The notes: generated by a model from the sequence alone, not told the origin. 15,964 nt of DNA from Solirubrobacterales bacterium (GCA_015655225.1 JAATFK010000616.1:1-15964); one strand, 5' to 3'; shown: positions 6,656 to 15,057, numbered from the stretch's first letter. Numbers and translations: made by a program.

Positions 6656-6671
6656 GCCCGCGGGCGCGGGC
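6656..6671. terminator. GC-rich hairpin between convergent genes
   Basis: GCCCGC (6656-6661) and GCGGGC (6666-6671) form a perfect 6-bp stem with a 4-nt loop in the 18-nt gap between the lipoprotein stop and the S51 peptidase stop. Position and symmetry suggest a bidirectional terminator, but there is no T-tract on either strand. Confidence 0.35.
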
Positions 6672-6673
6672 GG

Positions 6674-7501
6674 CTAGCCGCGGCCGAACGGGCGCCGGAA
6701 GCCGCTGCGGGCGCGCTGGGCCTCGCGCATCTCGAGGATGTCGTCGCCGGGCGGCGCGAGCCGTCGCGGCCCGCTGCCCAGCAGCTCCGGCTGGATCCGC
6801 CGGCGCACCAGCTCGTGCTCGACCGCGTCGACCCGCAGCGCGGTCGTGCCCGGCCGGGAGCTGACGACGCGCGCCAGCTCCGTGCCCTCGAACAGCAGCC
6901 CGACGCCGTCGTCGGCCGCCCAGCCGCCCGGCAGCTCGCCGCGGCGGACGGCGTCGAGCCAGACCGGCAGGCGCTCCGGCTCGCCGTCGGCGTGGACGGT
7001 CAGCGAGCCGGGGAGCAGGCCCAGTCCGGCGATCGGCTCGGGCGGGCCGCTGGAGCGCGTCACGCCGCCCTCGAACCAGCACATCGCGCCGGCGCTGAGG
7101 CCGACCAGGACGGTCCCGCGCTCCCACGCCTCGACGAGCAGGCGGTCGAGCTCGTGCGCCCGCCAGATCGCCAGCAGGTTGCGCATCGAGCCGCCGCCGA
7201 CGTAGACGATGTCCTGCTCGCGCAGGACCTCCTCGAGCGTGCGGTCGCTGCCGTGCAGGCGGAACAGCGAGAGGTACTCGGCCTCGCAGGCGCGGTCGCC
7301 GAAGCGGCCCTGGAACGACGTGATCTGGCCGGTCGGGTCGCCCGAGGCGGTCGGCAGGAAGAGGATCCGCGGCTGGCGTCTGCTCGCCAGCGAGAGCACG
7401 AAGTCGTCGAGTGCCGGGTTGTCCGGCTCCATCGTGAAGCCGCCGCCGCCCATCGCGAGGATGCGGCGGCGGACGGCGCGGGGTTCGTCTCCGACGCTCA
7501 C
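6674..7501 (-). CDS. S51 (peptidase E-like) peptidase, second tandem copy
   Basis: The 275-aa protein has ILAMGGGGFTMEPDNPALDD (14-33), FLPTASGD (48-55), YVGGGSMRNLL (100-110), the nucleophile motif GLSAGAMCWF with Ser136, and VHADGEPER with His170, matching the catalytic Ser and His of S51 peptidases. E. coli PepE cleaves Asp-X dipeptides; YgaJ-like members such as this are poorly characterised. Its GTG start (7501) overlaps the upstream gene's TGA as GTGA, a sign of translational coupling. The upstream gene is a paralogue with the same motif order. The last ~40 residues (RRIQPELLGSGPRRLAPPGD onward) extend beyond the paralogue. The protein is soluble with no signal peptide. A cyanophycinase activity is less likely because YgaJ-type motifs dominate. 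Confidence 0.85.
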   Translation of the reverse strand: MSVGDEPRAVRRRILAMGGGGFTMEPDNPALDDFVLSLASRRQPRILFLPTASGDPTGQITSFQGRFGDRACEAEYLSLFRLHGSDRTLEEVLREQDIVYVGGGSMRNLLAIWRAHELDRLLVEAWERGTVLVGLSAGAMCWFEGGVTRSSGPPEPIAGLGLLPGSLTVHADGEPERLPVWLDAVRRGELPGGWAADDGVGLLFEGTELARVVSSRPGTTALRVDAVEHELVRRRIQPELLGSGPRRLAPPGDDILEMREAQRARSGFRRPFGRG

Positions 7502-8247
7502 GCGGTCAAGAGCTCCGGTATGTCGGCCATCGCTCCAAGGTACTCGACCGGCAGCGGCGTCTCCACCACCTCGTCGGCGACCGGACCGACGTGGAACGCC
7601 CGTGCCTTCGCCCGTGAGGAGACGACGCGGTGCAGCTCGCCGCCGCGGAAGTGCAGTGCGGCGCTGTCGTCGGCCGCGTAGCCCGGCCGCATGCCGTCGC
7701 CGACGAAGCGGCGGTACTCCTCGCGCCGCTCCGGCTCGGCGTCGTAGTGGACGCAGTTCGAGTACGGCAGCAGCCCGAGGCCGCGCACGCGTCTCGGCTC
7801 GCCGTGGAACGCCGAGAGTGACTCCGCGAACCAGCAGAGGGAGCCGGCCGATGGACCGCACAGCACGACCCCCTGCCGGTAGGCCCGCGCCAGCACGCGG
7901 TCGAGCCCGTGCGCCCGCCAGGTCCCGAGCAGGCTGACGACGTTGCCGCCGCCGACGTAGATCAGGTCCTGCGAGAGCAGGTGTCTCGCGATGTCGCCCT
8001 CGACCCCGCCGCCGGCGCGGTCGCGGCGGAACAGCGAGATGTGGCTGGCGTCGGCGCGCGTCGCGAACTCGCGGTAGAAGCGCACGACATAGTGGTCGGC
8101 GTCTCCCGATGCGGTGGGGAGGAAGCAGACGCGCGGCCGCTCTCGTCCCGTCAGTGACAGGACGTAGTCGTCGAGCAGCGGGTTGCCGGCCTCCATCGAG
8201 AAGCCTCCGCCGCCGAAGGCGACGATCTGCGGGGCCCGTTCGGTCAT
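7498..8247 (-). CDS. S51 (peptidase E-like) peptidase, first tandem copy
   Basis: The 249-aa protein carries VAFGGGGFSMEAGNPLLDDY (9-28), FLPTASGDADHY (42-53), IYVGGGNVVSLLGTW (96-110), GPSAGSLCWF with nucleophile Ser133, and CVHYDAEPER with His167, the expected S51 layout. The start at 8247 is preferred because AGGAGG lies 8 nt upstream; ATGs at 8253 (2 nt from that site) and 8274 are less suitable. It is the first gene of a two-gene unit with a coupled paralogue and lies 130 nt downstream of the S8 protease gene on the same strand. A role in turnover of small peptides in the cytosol is likely from the family; the substrate is unknown. Confidence 0.87.
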   Translation of the reverse strand: MTERAPQIVAFGGGGFSMEAGNPLLDDYVLSLTGRERPRVCFLPTASGDADHYVVRFYREFATRADASHISLFRRDRAGGGVEGDIARHLLSQDLIYVGGGNVVSLLGTWRAHGLDRVLARAYRQGVVLCGPSAGSLCWFAESLSAFHGEPRRVRGLGLLPYSNCVHYDAEPERREEYRRFVGDGMRPGYAADDSAALHFRGGELHRVVSSRAKARAFHVGPVADEVVETPLPVEYLGAMADIPELLTA

Positions 8248-8255
8248 CGCCATTC

Positions 8256-8261
8256 CCTCCT
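8256..8261 (-). promoter_or_regulatory. Ribosome binding site deciding the start at 8247
   Basis: AGGAGG on the coding strand is followed by 8 nt and the ATG at 8247. The alternative ATG at 8253 would be only 2 nt away, too close for this site. Confidence 0.6.
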
Positions 8262-8377
8262 CGCGCTGGGTCATGAGAAGAGCTTGCTCCTGGCCGGCGT
8301 GCGCCCATATGTCCCGAGGGCTGAAGATCGCCGCGGGGTCGCCGCCAGGCGGACAAGCCCGTATGACGCCCCTTTGG

Positions 8378-10135
8378 CTAGTGCTGCGCGGTTATGTGGA
8401 CGAGGGCGCGCAGCGTGACGCCGTCGGCGCGCACGACGAGGCGCGCGCTGCGCGTCGAGGCGCGCAGCGTCGCCGGCACGAGGACGGTCGCGCGGCCGTG
8501 CGCGCGCAGCCGGAACGCGACCGGGCGGCCGCTCGCGACGCGTGCGGCGGCGCTCGCCGTGCCGGACGCCGAGGCGGTCGAGATCCGCCCCGTGACCGCG
8601 CGGCTGCCGCGGGCGACGAGCGTCACGCGCAGGTGGCGCAGGCCGCGCCGCCGGGCGCGTGGGTCGACGCGCAGCGGGGCGGGGGCGGTCGCCGCGGGCG
8701 CCCGCGTCGACGCGGCGACGGTCGCGGCGTGGCGCGCTGCCGCCGGGGTGCGGCGGGCGGTGGACGGCGTCGCGGCCGTGGGCGCGGTCGCTGGCGCGCT
8801 CGGTGCGGGGGCCGCCGGCACCACCGTCGGCGCGGCCGCGACGACCGGCGCCGGCCGGGCGGCGGGGGTGCGGCCGGCGAGCAGCATCAGCGCCGCGTAG
8901 GCGTCGAGCCGGCCGCCGCTGACGGTTCTGCCGGCGAGCGTCGGACGCGGCTCGACCGAGCCGAGCAGCGCCGCGACCAGCTGCGCGACGGTCGCGCCGG
9001 GTCGCTCGGAGAGCATCAGCGCGGCGGTGCCGGTCACGAGCGGCGCGGCGAAGCTGGTGCCGAACCAGCCGCCGGTCGCGCCGTTCAGCAGCGGCGCGTC
9101 GATCTGGTCGCCGGGCGCGGCGAGGTCGACCGAGCGCGCGCCCCAGTTCGAGAACGAGGCGAGCGCGTCGCTCGTCGTCGTCGCGCCGACGCAGAGGACG
9201 TTCGGGGCCGGGTCGGCGCACGGGTAGACGGCGTTCGCGCTGGCAGCGTCCACGTCGAGCGCGCTGTTGCCGGCGGCGGCGACGAAGAGCGTCTGCGGGT
9301 GGCGCGCGATCGCCTGGCCGATCGCCTGCGAGTCGGGCGCGCCGAGGCTGATGTTGACGACGCGGGCGCCCTCGTCTGCGAGGTAGTCGATCGCGCTGGC
9401 GACCGTCGCGGTCGTGCCGTTGCCGTTCGCGTCCACTGCCCGCGCGGTGATCAGCGTCGTCCCGGGCGCGATGCCGGCGTAGGAGGTCATCGCGCTCCAG
9501 GGCGCGGCGATCACGCTGGCGGTCGCGGTGCCGTGGCCGTTGAGGTCGGCCGGGTCGCCGTCGCCGTCGACGAAGTCGCAGCCGTGGAGGTCGTCGACGC
9601 AGCCGTCGTGGTCGTCGTCGACGCCGTTGCTCGCGCGGTCGGCGCCGCCGGCGGTCGTCCCGCTCTCGCCCGGGTTGGTCCACTGACGCAGGCCGGCGAG
9701 CTGGGGCAGCGTCGCCGTCACGCCGGAGTCGACCGTCCCGACGAGGACGGTCGGGCTGCCGGTGCCGGCGACGTCCCACGCGCGCGGGGCGTCCACGTCG
9801 GCGCCGGGCGTGCCGGAGCGCTGGCCGCTGTTCTGCAGCGACCACTGGTCGGAGAAGCCGGGGTTCGGCGGCGTCGCCAGCGTGTGGACGCGGTAGACCG
9901 GCTCGGCGAAGGCGACGCCGGGGCGGTGGCGCAGCGTCGGCAGCGCGCCCGCGACGTTCGCGACGGTGAGCTGCCGGGGGTCCATGTCGGCGCTGTCGTA
10001 GCCGACCAGGACCTGTCCGGGGATCGCCTCACCGTCGCGCGGCACGGCCGCGGGAGACGGCCGTGCCGCGACGAGCGGTGGGAGAAACACGAGCGCCGCC
10101 ACAAGGGCAGGGGATCGGCGGACGCTCGGTGCCAC
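8378..10135 (-). CDS. Secreted subtilisin-like serine protease (S8 family)
   Basis: The 585-aa protein starts with a signal peptide (positive RRSP, hydrophobic 9-24, likely cleavage near 25-32) and a short inhibitor-like propeptide ending PGVAFAEPVYRV (72-83). The catalytic triad is visible: Asp136 (VGTVDSGV), His201 (NGHGTATAS) and Ser361 (GTSFAAP), with Asn290 (AAAGN) as the oxyanion residue. An Asp-rich insert before the His (VDDDHDGCVDD and DGDGDPADLNG) probably binds calcium and has two Cys that may pair. The motif after His is HGTATAS rather than the usual HGTHVAG. An Ala/Pro/Thr linker (about 422-495) leads to a beta-rich C-terminal domain of about 90 residues with no recognised name. 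The start is GTG; no upstream ATG exists in this frame and no clear ribosome site is seen. It acts outside the cell. Confidence 0.9.
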   Translation of the reverse strand: MAPSVRRSPALVAALVFLPPLVAARPSPAAVPRDGEAIPGQVLVGYDSADMDPRQLTVANVAGALPTLRHRPGVAFAEPVYRVHTLATPPNPGFSDQWSLQNSGQRSGTPGADVDAPRAWDVAGTGSPTVLVGTVDSGVTATLPQLAGLRQWTNPGESGTTAGGADRASNGVDDDHDGCVDDLHGCDFVDGDGDPADLNGHGTATASVIAAPWSAMTSYAGIAPGTTLITARAVDANGNGTTATVASAIDYLADEGARVVNISLGAPDSQAIGQAIARHPQTLFVAAAGNSALDVDAASANAVYPCADPAPNVLCVGATTTSDALASFSNWGARSVDLAAPGDQIDAPLLNGATGGWFGTSFAAPLVTGTAALMLSERPGATVAQLVAALLGSVEPRPTLAGRTVSGGRLDAYAALMLLAGRTPAARPAPVVAAAPTVVPAAPAPSAPATAPTAATPSTARRTPAAARHAATVAASTRAPAATAPAPLRVDPRARRRGLRHLRVTLVARGSRAVTGRISTASASGTASAAARVASGRPVAFRLRAHGRATVLVPATLRASTRSARLVVRADGVTLRALVHITAQH

Positions 10136-10216
10136 GCCCCGTTGATCGGCAGCGGCGGTGAGAACGAGAGGGCGAAACCGGTACGTCGCCGGTGAGGACG
10201 CGCCAAGATCAATGGT

Positions 10217-10255
10217 AAAAAGAAGTGGTGCAATCGCGCTGAGGGGCGATCCACT
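10217..10255 (-). terminator. Rho-independent-like terminator of the two-component operon
   Basis: Just after the response-regulator stop the coding strand has AGTGGATCGC (10255-10246), an 8-nt loop, GCGAT (10237-10233), a 4-nt bulge and CCACT (10228-10224), giving 10 paired bases. A T-rich tract TCTTTTT (10223-10217) follows. A T-tract terminator is uncommon in such GC-rich DNA. It lies in the 123-nt gap before the S8 gene, which is on the same strand. Confidence 0.5.
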
Positions 10256-10258
10256 GAA

Positions 10259-10942
10259 TCACTGGGGGTGGTAGCGGTAGCCGACGCCGCGCACGGCGGC
10301 GAGCGGGCCGCTGCCGTCGCCGCTCCAGCCGAGCTTGGAGCGCAGCGTCCGCACGCTCGTCTTCAGCCTGTCGCGGCTGCCGTCGCCCGGCTCGCGCCAG
10401 ACCAGCTCCAGCAGCTGCATGTGCGTCAGCACGCGGTCGGCGTTCGTCACGAGCACGCCGAGCAGTCGGAACTCGAGCGCGGTCAGCTGCACCGGCTCGC
10501 CGTCGACGGTCGCCTCGCGTCGCGCGAAGTCGAGCGTCAGGCGGCCGTCGGCGTAGGCCTCGTGGACGGTCGGACCCTCGCGCGGCGCGCGCCGCAGCAG
10601 CGCGTCGACCCGCGCCAGCAGCTCGATCTTCGAGAACGGCTTCGTCAGGTAGTCGTCGGCGCCGGCGCGCAGCCCGCGCGCCTTCTCCACGTCGAGCCCG
10701 CGCGCCGTCAGCATCAGGACCGGCACGTCGCTCACGTCGCGCAGGCGCGAGAGCGTCTCCCAGCCGTCGAGCCGCGGCATCATCACGTCGAGCAGGACGA
10801 GGTCGGCGGGATCGGCGAAGAACGTGCGCAGTCCGGCGAGGCCGTCGCCCGAGACGCGCACCGCATGGCCCGCGCGCTCCAGCAGCAGACGCACCCCGAG
10901 CGAGATGTCGGGCTCGTCGTCGATCACCAGCAGTCGCGCCAT
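10259..10942 (-). CDS. OmpR/PhoB-family response regulator
   Basis: The 227-aa protein has a receiver domain with the acidic pair Asp8/Asp9, phosphoacceptor Asp52 (VLLDVMMP), Thr79 (MLTA) and Lys101 (LTKPF). A winged-helix DNA-binding domain (about 130-225) follows, with LTALEFRLLGVLV and the ending AAVRGVGYRYHPQ. It should bind DNA after phosphorylation by the kinase encoded just upstream. The start ATG follows GGAGGGG by 8 nt, and the gap after the kinase stop is only 4 nt, so both are co-translated. No target operator is visible. Confidence 0.93.
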   Translation of the reverse strand: MARLLVIDDEPDISLGVRLLLERAGHAVRVSGDGLAGLRTFFADPADLVLLDVMMPRLDGWETLSRLRDVSDVPVLMLTARGLDVEKARGLRAGADDYLTKPFSKIELLARVDALLRRAPREGPTVHEAYADGRLTLDFARREATVDGEPVQLTALEFRLLGVLVTNADRVLTHMQLLELVWREPGDGSRDRLKTSVRTLRSKLGWSGDGSGPLAAVRGVGYRYHPQ

Positions 10943-10946
10943 CGCG

Positions 10947-12170
10947 TCACCCCTCCGTCGCCATCACGTCGAGCTCGACCGTGAAGGTCGTCCCCTGTCC
11001 CTCGCGGCTCTCGACCGCGATCGTCCCGTGCTGCGCGTCGATCAGCCGGCTCGCGATCGCGAGCCCGAAGCCGATGCCGCGGCCGAGCCGGCGGCTCTCC
11101 GCGCCCTGGAAGAACTGCTCGAAGACGTGCGGCAGCTCCGCCGCCGGGATCCCCTTGCCGCTGTCGCGCACGATCAGCTGCGCGCCAAGCGCGTCGCTGT
11201 GGGTGGCGACGACGACGTGGCCGCCGGGCGGCGTGAACTTGAGCGCGTTGTCGAGCAGCGCGTCGAGCGACTGCGCGAGGCGCGAGCGGCTCGCGTGCAC
11301 CGGCGGTCCCGGCTCGCTCTCATGGGTCAGCCCGACGCCGGCGGCGTCGGCGCGCGGGCGCAGCGCCTCGACGGCGTCGGCCGCGACCTCGTCGAGGGGG
11401 ACCGGCCCCAGCTCGATCTCGATCGTCGTCGCGTCCTTGAACAGGAGCAGGTCGCTGACGACGCGCAGCAGCCGCTCGGTGTTGCGGTTGACGACGTCGA
11501 GCGCTCCCTGCTGGGCGACCGTCAGCTCGTCGTCCTCCAGCAGCTCGAGGAACGTGATGATCGAGGTCAGCGGCGTGCGCAGCTCGTGCGAGACGGCGGC
11601 GACGATGTCGTCGCGGGCGCCCGCGAGCGCGCGCAGCTCGGCGTTGCGGGTCGCGAGCGACGTCTGCGCGGCCTCCGCCTGCAGCCGCGCGGAGCGCTCC
11701 GCGCGCAGCCGCTGCTCGCGCTCGGAGACGAGCGCGCGGGCGGTCCGCGTCAGCTCGGTCACGTCGCGCAGGTGCCAGAGGTGGCCGTGGCGACCGTCGC
11801 CGAGGTCGATCGGCGCGTAGTCGCGCAGCAGCACGCGGCCGTCGCTGAGCTGGATCTCCTCGTCGCGGATCCGCATCCCGCCGGCGCGCGCGTCGGCCGC
11901 CGCGGCCTGGACCTTCTCGTAGTCGGCGAAGGCGGCTCTCATCTGCTCGATCAGCACGTCGGTGCTGCCGGTCCGCTCGATCTCCTCGATCGAGCTGCCG
12001 AACATCTCGGCGAAGGCGCTGTTGACGAGCAGGATCTGGAAGCCGGTCTCCTCCACGAGGACGCCGCCGTGCAGCCCGTCGATCACGGCAGCGAGCTGGG
12101 CCGCGCTCTCGCTCGGGAAGGTCGGCGACCGGATCGCCATCGATTTCGTCATCAACTGATTTTTCGGCAT
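10947..12170 (-). CDS. Soluble PAS-domain sensor histidine kinase
   Basis: The 407-aa protein has a PAS domain (about 24-140, with LLVNSAFAEMFG and a DVTEL exit), a short coiled coil rich in Arg/Glu/Ala (about 141-187), a HisKA domain with phosphoacceptor His195 (AAVSHELRTPL), and a HATPase_c domain with N box (LLDNALKFT), G1 (DSGKGIP), F box (FEQFFQG) and G2 (GRGIGFGLA). There is no membrane segment or signal peptide, so it senses a cytosolic cue or a ligand in the PAS pocket, which cannot be predicted. The ATG at 12170 follows GGAG by 6 nt. It forms a two-gene operon with the response regulator (4-nt gap) and is divergent from the lipase-like gene. Confidence 0.92.
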   Translation of the reverse strand: MPKNQLMTKSMAIRSPTFPSESAAQLAAVIDGLHGGVLVEETGFQILLVNSAFAEMFGSSIEEIERTGSTDVLIEQMRAAFADYEKVQAAAADARAGGMRIRDEEIQLSDGRVLLRDYAPIDLGDGRHGHLWHLRDVTELTRTARALVSEREQRLRAERSARLQAEAAQTSLATRNAELRALAGARDDIVAAVSHELRTPLTSIITFLELLEDDELTVAQQGALDVVNRNTERLLRVVSDLLLFKDATTIEIELGPVPLDEVAADAVEALRPRADAAGVGLTHESEPGPPVHASRSRLAQSLDALLDNALKFTPPGGHVVVATHSDALGAQLIVRDSGKGIPAAELPHVFEQFFQGAESRRLGRGIGFGLAIASRLIDAQHGTIAVESREGQGTTFTVELDVMATEG

Positions 12171-12287
12171 CTGGCTCTCCGGAGTTCAGTGGAATGTCTC
12201 AATCCCGACCAGGATGGCGCTCCGGCGTTCCTCGAACGGGCGTCCAGGGGCCGCATGCGGTCCATCGGAGGCGGTACGGTGCCGCCC

Positions 12288-13931
12288 ATGCGCCAGCCGT
12301 CGCGCCGCTCCCTGCCGCTCGTCCCGCTGCTGGGGCTCCTGCTCGGGCTCGTGCTGCTCGCGCCCGCCGCCGCGTCGGCGGCCTCCGCCCCGGGCTCGGC
12401 CGTCGTGCTCGTCTCGGGCTTCACGTAGACGTCGCCGTTCACGACGCCGGCGCCCGCCTGCGACGGCAAGGAGGGCCCGACCTGGAGCTCGCCGACCGGC
12501 CCCGCGGCGGCACTGAAGGCGGCCGGCTACACCGTCTTCACGGCGCCGGTCGCGAACCACGGCAAGGCCGCCGCGCCGTGCCTCGGCGCCGGCCAGCCGG
12601 CGCCGCCGGCCTCCGCGACGATCGACTCGAACGGCGACACGACGGCCAACGGCCAGGCGCTGCTGACGCTGCTGAGCTTCCTGCGCACGCAGTACGGGAT
12701 CACCTCGGTGCAGCTCGTCGGCCACTCCGACGGCGGCCTCTGGTCGCGCTCCGCGATCACGCAGCTGCCCCAGGCGCAGGGGCTCGAGCCGACCGTGCAG
12801 TCGCTGCTGACGCTCGGCACGCCGCACACCGGCTCGTTCGGCGCCGACCTCGCCGAGTTCGTCCACGACGGCAGCTGCGACACGACCGGGATCGAGCAGG
12901 ACGTCTGCGAGGCGATCCTGCCGGTGCTCGACGCGCTGATCGCCGACCTCGGGACCGACGCCGTGAACGAGCTGTCGAGCAGCTATCTCGAGACCTGGAA
13001 CAGAGCGCAGTCGATCGGCTGCCCGGTGACGGTCGTCGCCGGCACCTATGTGACGCTGCCGTCGTGGTTCCCGAGCTGGCTGAGGCCGCTGGTGCCGACC
13101 TACTACTTCCCGAACGACGGGATCGTCGGCGAGGCGAGCGGGCTCAACCAGACCTCGACCTCCCTGACGCTCTCCTCGATCCCGGCGGCCCCGTTCCCCG
13201 CGATCGCCGGCGGGACCTATCCCGTGATCCACACCCCCGCGCTCTCCTCGCTCCTCGGGACCGACCTCGCGCTCACGAACGACGCGGCGATCGCGGCCGA
13301 GGTCGTCTCCTCGATCGGGACGACGGCGACGTCCGCGCCGTGCGTCCTGGGCATCGCGCCGGGCACCGTGCGGCCGGCCGCGCGGCCGGCGCTGGCGATC
13401 GCGCCGCCGTCGGGGAGCGTGCACGCCCGCTTCGCGACCCACCTCGCCGCCGACGCGCACGGCCGCCTCGGCGCCCCGCGTCGCGGCGACGTCGCGCTGC
13501 TGCTGGGCGGCGCCCGCGTCGTCTGCGGCCGCCGCACCGTCACCGGGACGCCGCTGCTCGGCTCCCGCAGACTGCGCTTCGCGGCGCTGCCGCGCTGCTC
13601 CGCCGGGATCCGGATTCGCGGCAAGGTGCTGGTCGTGCGCCCCGATCCGGTCGCCGGGCGGCAGCTCGCGGTGCGCTGGACCGGGAGTCAGCTGACCGCG
13701 GCGGTGCACGGCCGCGGCCTGTCTCGCGTGCGGATCGAGCTGCAGCGCGACGGGCGCCACTGGACGCGCCTGCCCGCCTCCGGCAGAGCGTCGCTCCCGC
13801 TCGGCGCCGCCGCCAAGCGGCACGTCGCGGTGCGGGCGATCGGCTACGACGCGGTCGGCGACCGCTTCGTCGCGACGGCGCAGATCGCGCGCGACGACCG
13901 CTTCCTGGCGACGCCGGCGAGCGCGCGCTAG
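12288..13931 (+). pseudogene. Secreted lipase/esterase-like alpha/beta hydrolase, interrupted by an in-frame TAG
   Basis: The frame from ATG 12288 encodes a signal peptide (MRQPSRRS, then hydrophobic Leu-rich 9-25, AAASAASA) and the first strand VVLVSGFT, then hits TAG at codon 47 (12426-12428). The same frame continues for 501 codons with excellent GC-rich coding bias to TAG 13931. The continuation holds the nucleophile elbow VGHSDGG (Ser147), LGTPHTGSFG, a predicted lid/cap region, and a beta-rich C-terminal domain (about 370-547). Full length would be 547 residues, a lipase-class-2-like secreted hydrolase. The amber separates the signal peptide from the catalytic domain, so without readthrough no exported enzyme results; the first downstream start (GTG 12708) lies just before the nucleophile. 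Explanations are a recent nonsense mutation, a base-call error or readthrough. Its stop shares CTAG with the convergent CoA-transferase gene. Confidence 0.78.
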
Positions 13932-15049
13932 ATCCGCTCGCCGAGGTCCGGCGGCGCGGTGCCGTAGGCGATCGGCGTCGCCGAGAGGCGGATCGGGTTG
14001 CGCACGACGCGGGTGACGGCGCCGTCGTCGTGCGTCAGGGCGACGAGCGGGTCGAGGCCGAGCGCCGTCGCGAACGCGATCGCCTCGCCGACGTCGTTGA
14101 CCTGGCCGGCGGGGACGCCGGCGGCCAGCAGCCGCTCGGTCCAGTCGGCCGCCGGCTGCGTGCGCAGCCGCTCCTCCAAGAGCGTCCGCAGCCGCCCGCG
14201 CGCGGCGACGCGCGCCGGGTTGGTGGCGAAGTCGGGGTCGGTGGCGAGCGCGTCGAGGCCGAGGACGCGGCAGAGCGCGGCGAACTGCCGGTCGGTGCCG
14301 ACCGCCAGCACCAGCTCGCTGCCCTCGCCGGCCGCGAGCACCTCGTAGGGCGCGATCGAGGGGTGCGCGTTGCCCATCCGCGTCCCCACGACGCCGGCGG
14401 CGGTGAACGCCGAGGCCTGGTTCACGAGCGCCGCCAGCAGGGAGGAGAGCAGGTCGACCTCGACCAGCTGCCCCTCGCCGGTGCGCTCGCGGTGGCGCAG
14501 CGCGGCGAGGATCCCGACGCTCGCGAACAGCCCCGCGATCACGTCCACGAGCGCGACCCCGACCTTCTGCGGCTCGCCGTCCGGCGCGCCCGTCACCGAC
14601 ATCAGGCCGCCGACCGCCTGGATCAGCAGGTCGTAGCCGGGCAGTGTCGCGCCCGCGCCCCGGCCGAAGCCGGTGATCGAGCAGTAGACCAGCTCCGGGC
14701 GCGCGGCCGACAGCTCCGCCCAGCCGAGTCCGAGCCGGTCCATCACGCCGGGGCGGAAGTTCTCGACGACGACGTCGGCGCGACCGCACAGCTCGCGGAC
14801 TGCCGCGAGGTCGACGGCGTCGCCGAGGTCGGCCGTGACGCTGCGCTTGCCGCGGTTGACGGAGAGGAAGTAGGTCGCGGTCCCGCGCGGGTCGTGGGGC
14901 GGCCCCCAGGCGCGCGTGTCGTCGCCGCCGTCGCGCCGCTCGATCTTCACCACCTCGGCGCCGAGGTCGGCCAGCACCATCGTCGCGAGCGGGCCGGCGA
15001 GCACGCGCTAGAAGTCCACGACCAGGAGGTTGTCGAGCGCTGCCGCCAT
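13928..15049 (-). pseudogene. CaiB/BaiF-type CoA-transferase (glutarate CoA-transferase-like), interrupted by an in-frame TAG
   Basis: From ATG 15049 the frame reads MAAALDNLLVVDF, then TAG at codon 14 (15008-15010), then RVLAGPLATM and the rest of a class III CoA-transferase. The family normally has D-(F/L)-(S/T)-R-V-L-A-G-P here, so the TAG stands at a likely Ser codon (TCG to TAG is one change). Conserved parts include LADLGAEVVKIE, ENFRPGVMDRLGL, YCSITGFG, and catalytic Asp at about 199 (VEVDLLSSL). Total would be 373 codons, near normal length. Restart at GTG 15004 could give a 358-aa protein lacking the first strand, with no good ribosome site. It is divergent from the glutaryl-CoA dehydrogenase gene, suggesting CoA activation of glutarate. 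Substrate assignment is by context only. Whether the gene is dead or read through is unresolved. Confidence 0.8.
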
Positions 15050-15057
15050 CTGCAAGG

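Noticed and set aside
8183..10195. A 670-codon plus-strand open frame over the S8 protease gene
   Set aside because: It is a composition shadow of the minus-strand protease gene, which has a full catalytic triad and signal peptide.
10205..10233. TTGCAC with GATCTT 17 nt downstream as the S8 protease promoter
   Set aside because: Both hexamers are poor matches and the -35 falls inside the terminator-like stem, so I did not call it.
12426..12428. Selenocysteine or pyrrolysine insertion at the internal stop codons
   Set aside because: Selenocysteine uses TGA, not TAG. No pyrrolysine gene set is visible here, and the protein families do not use pyrrolysine at these positions.
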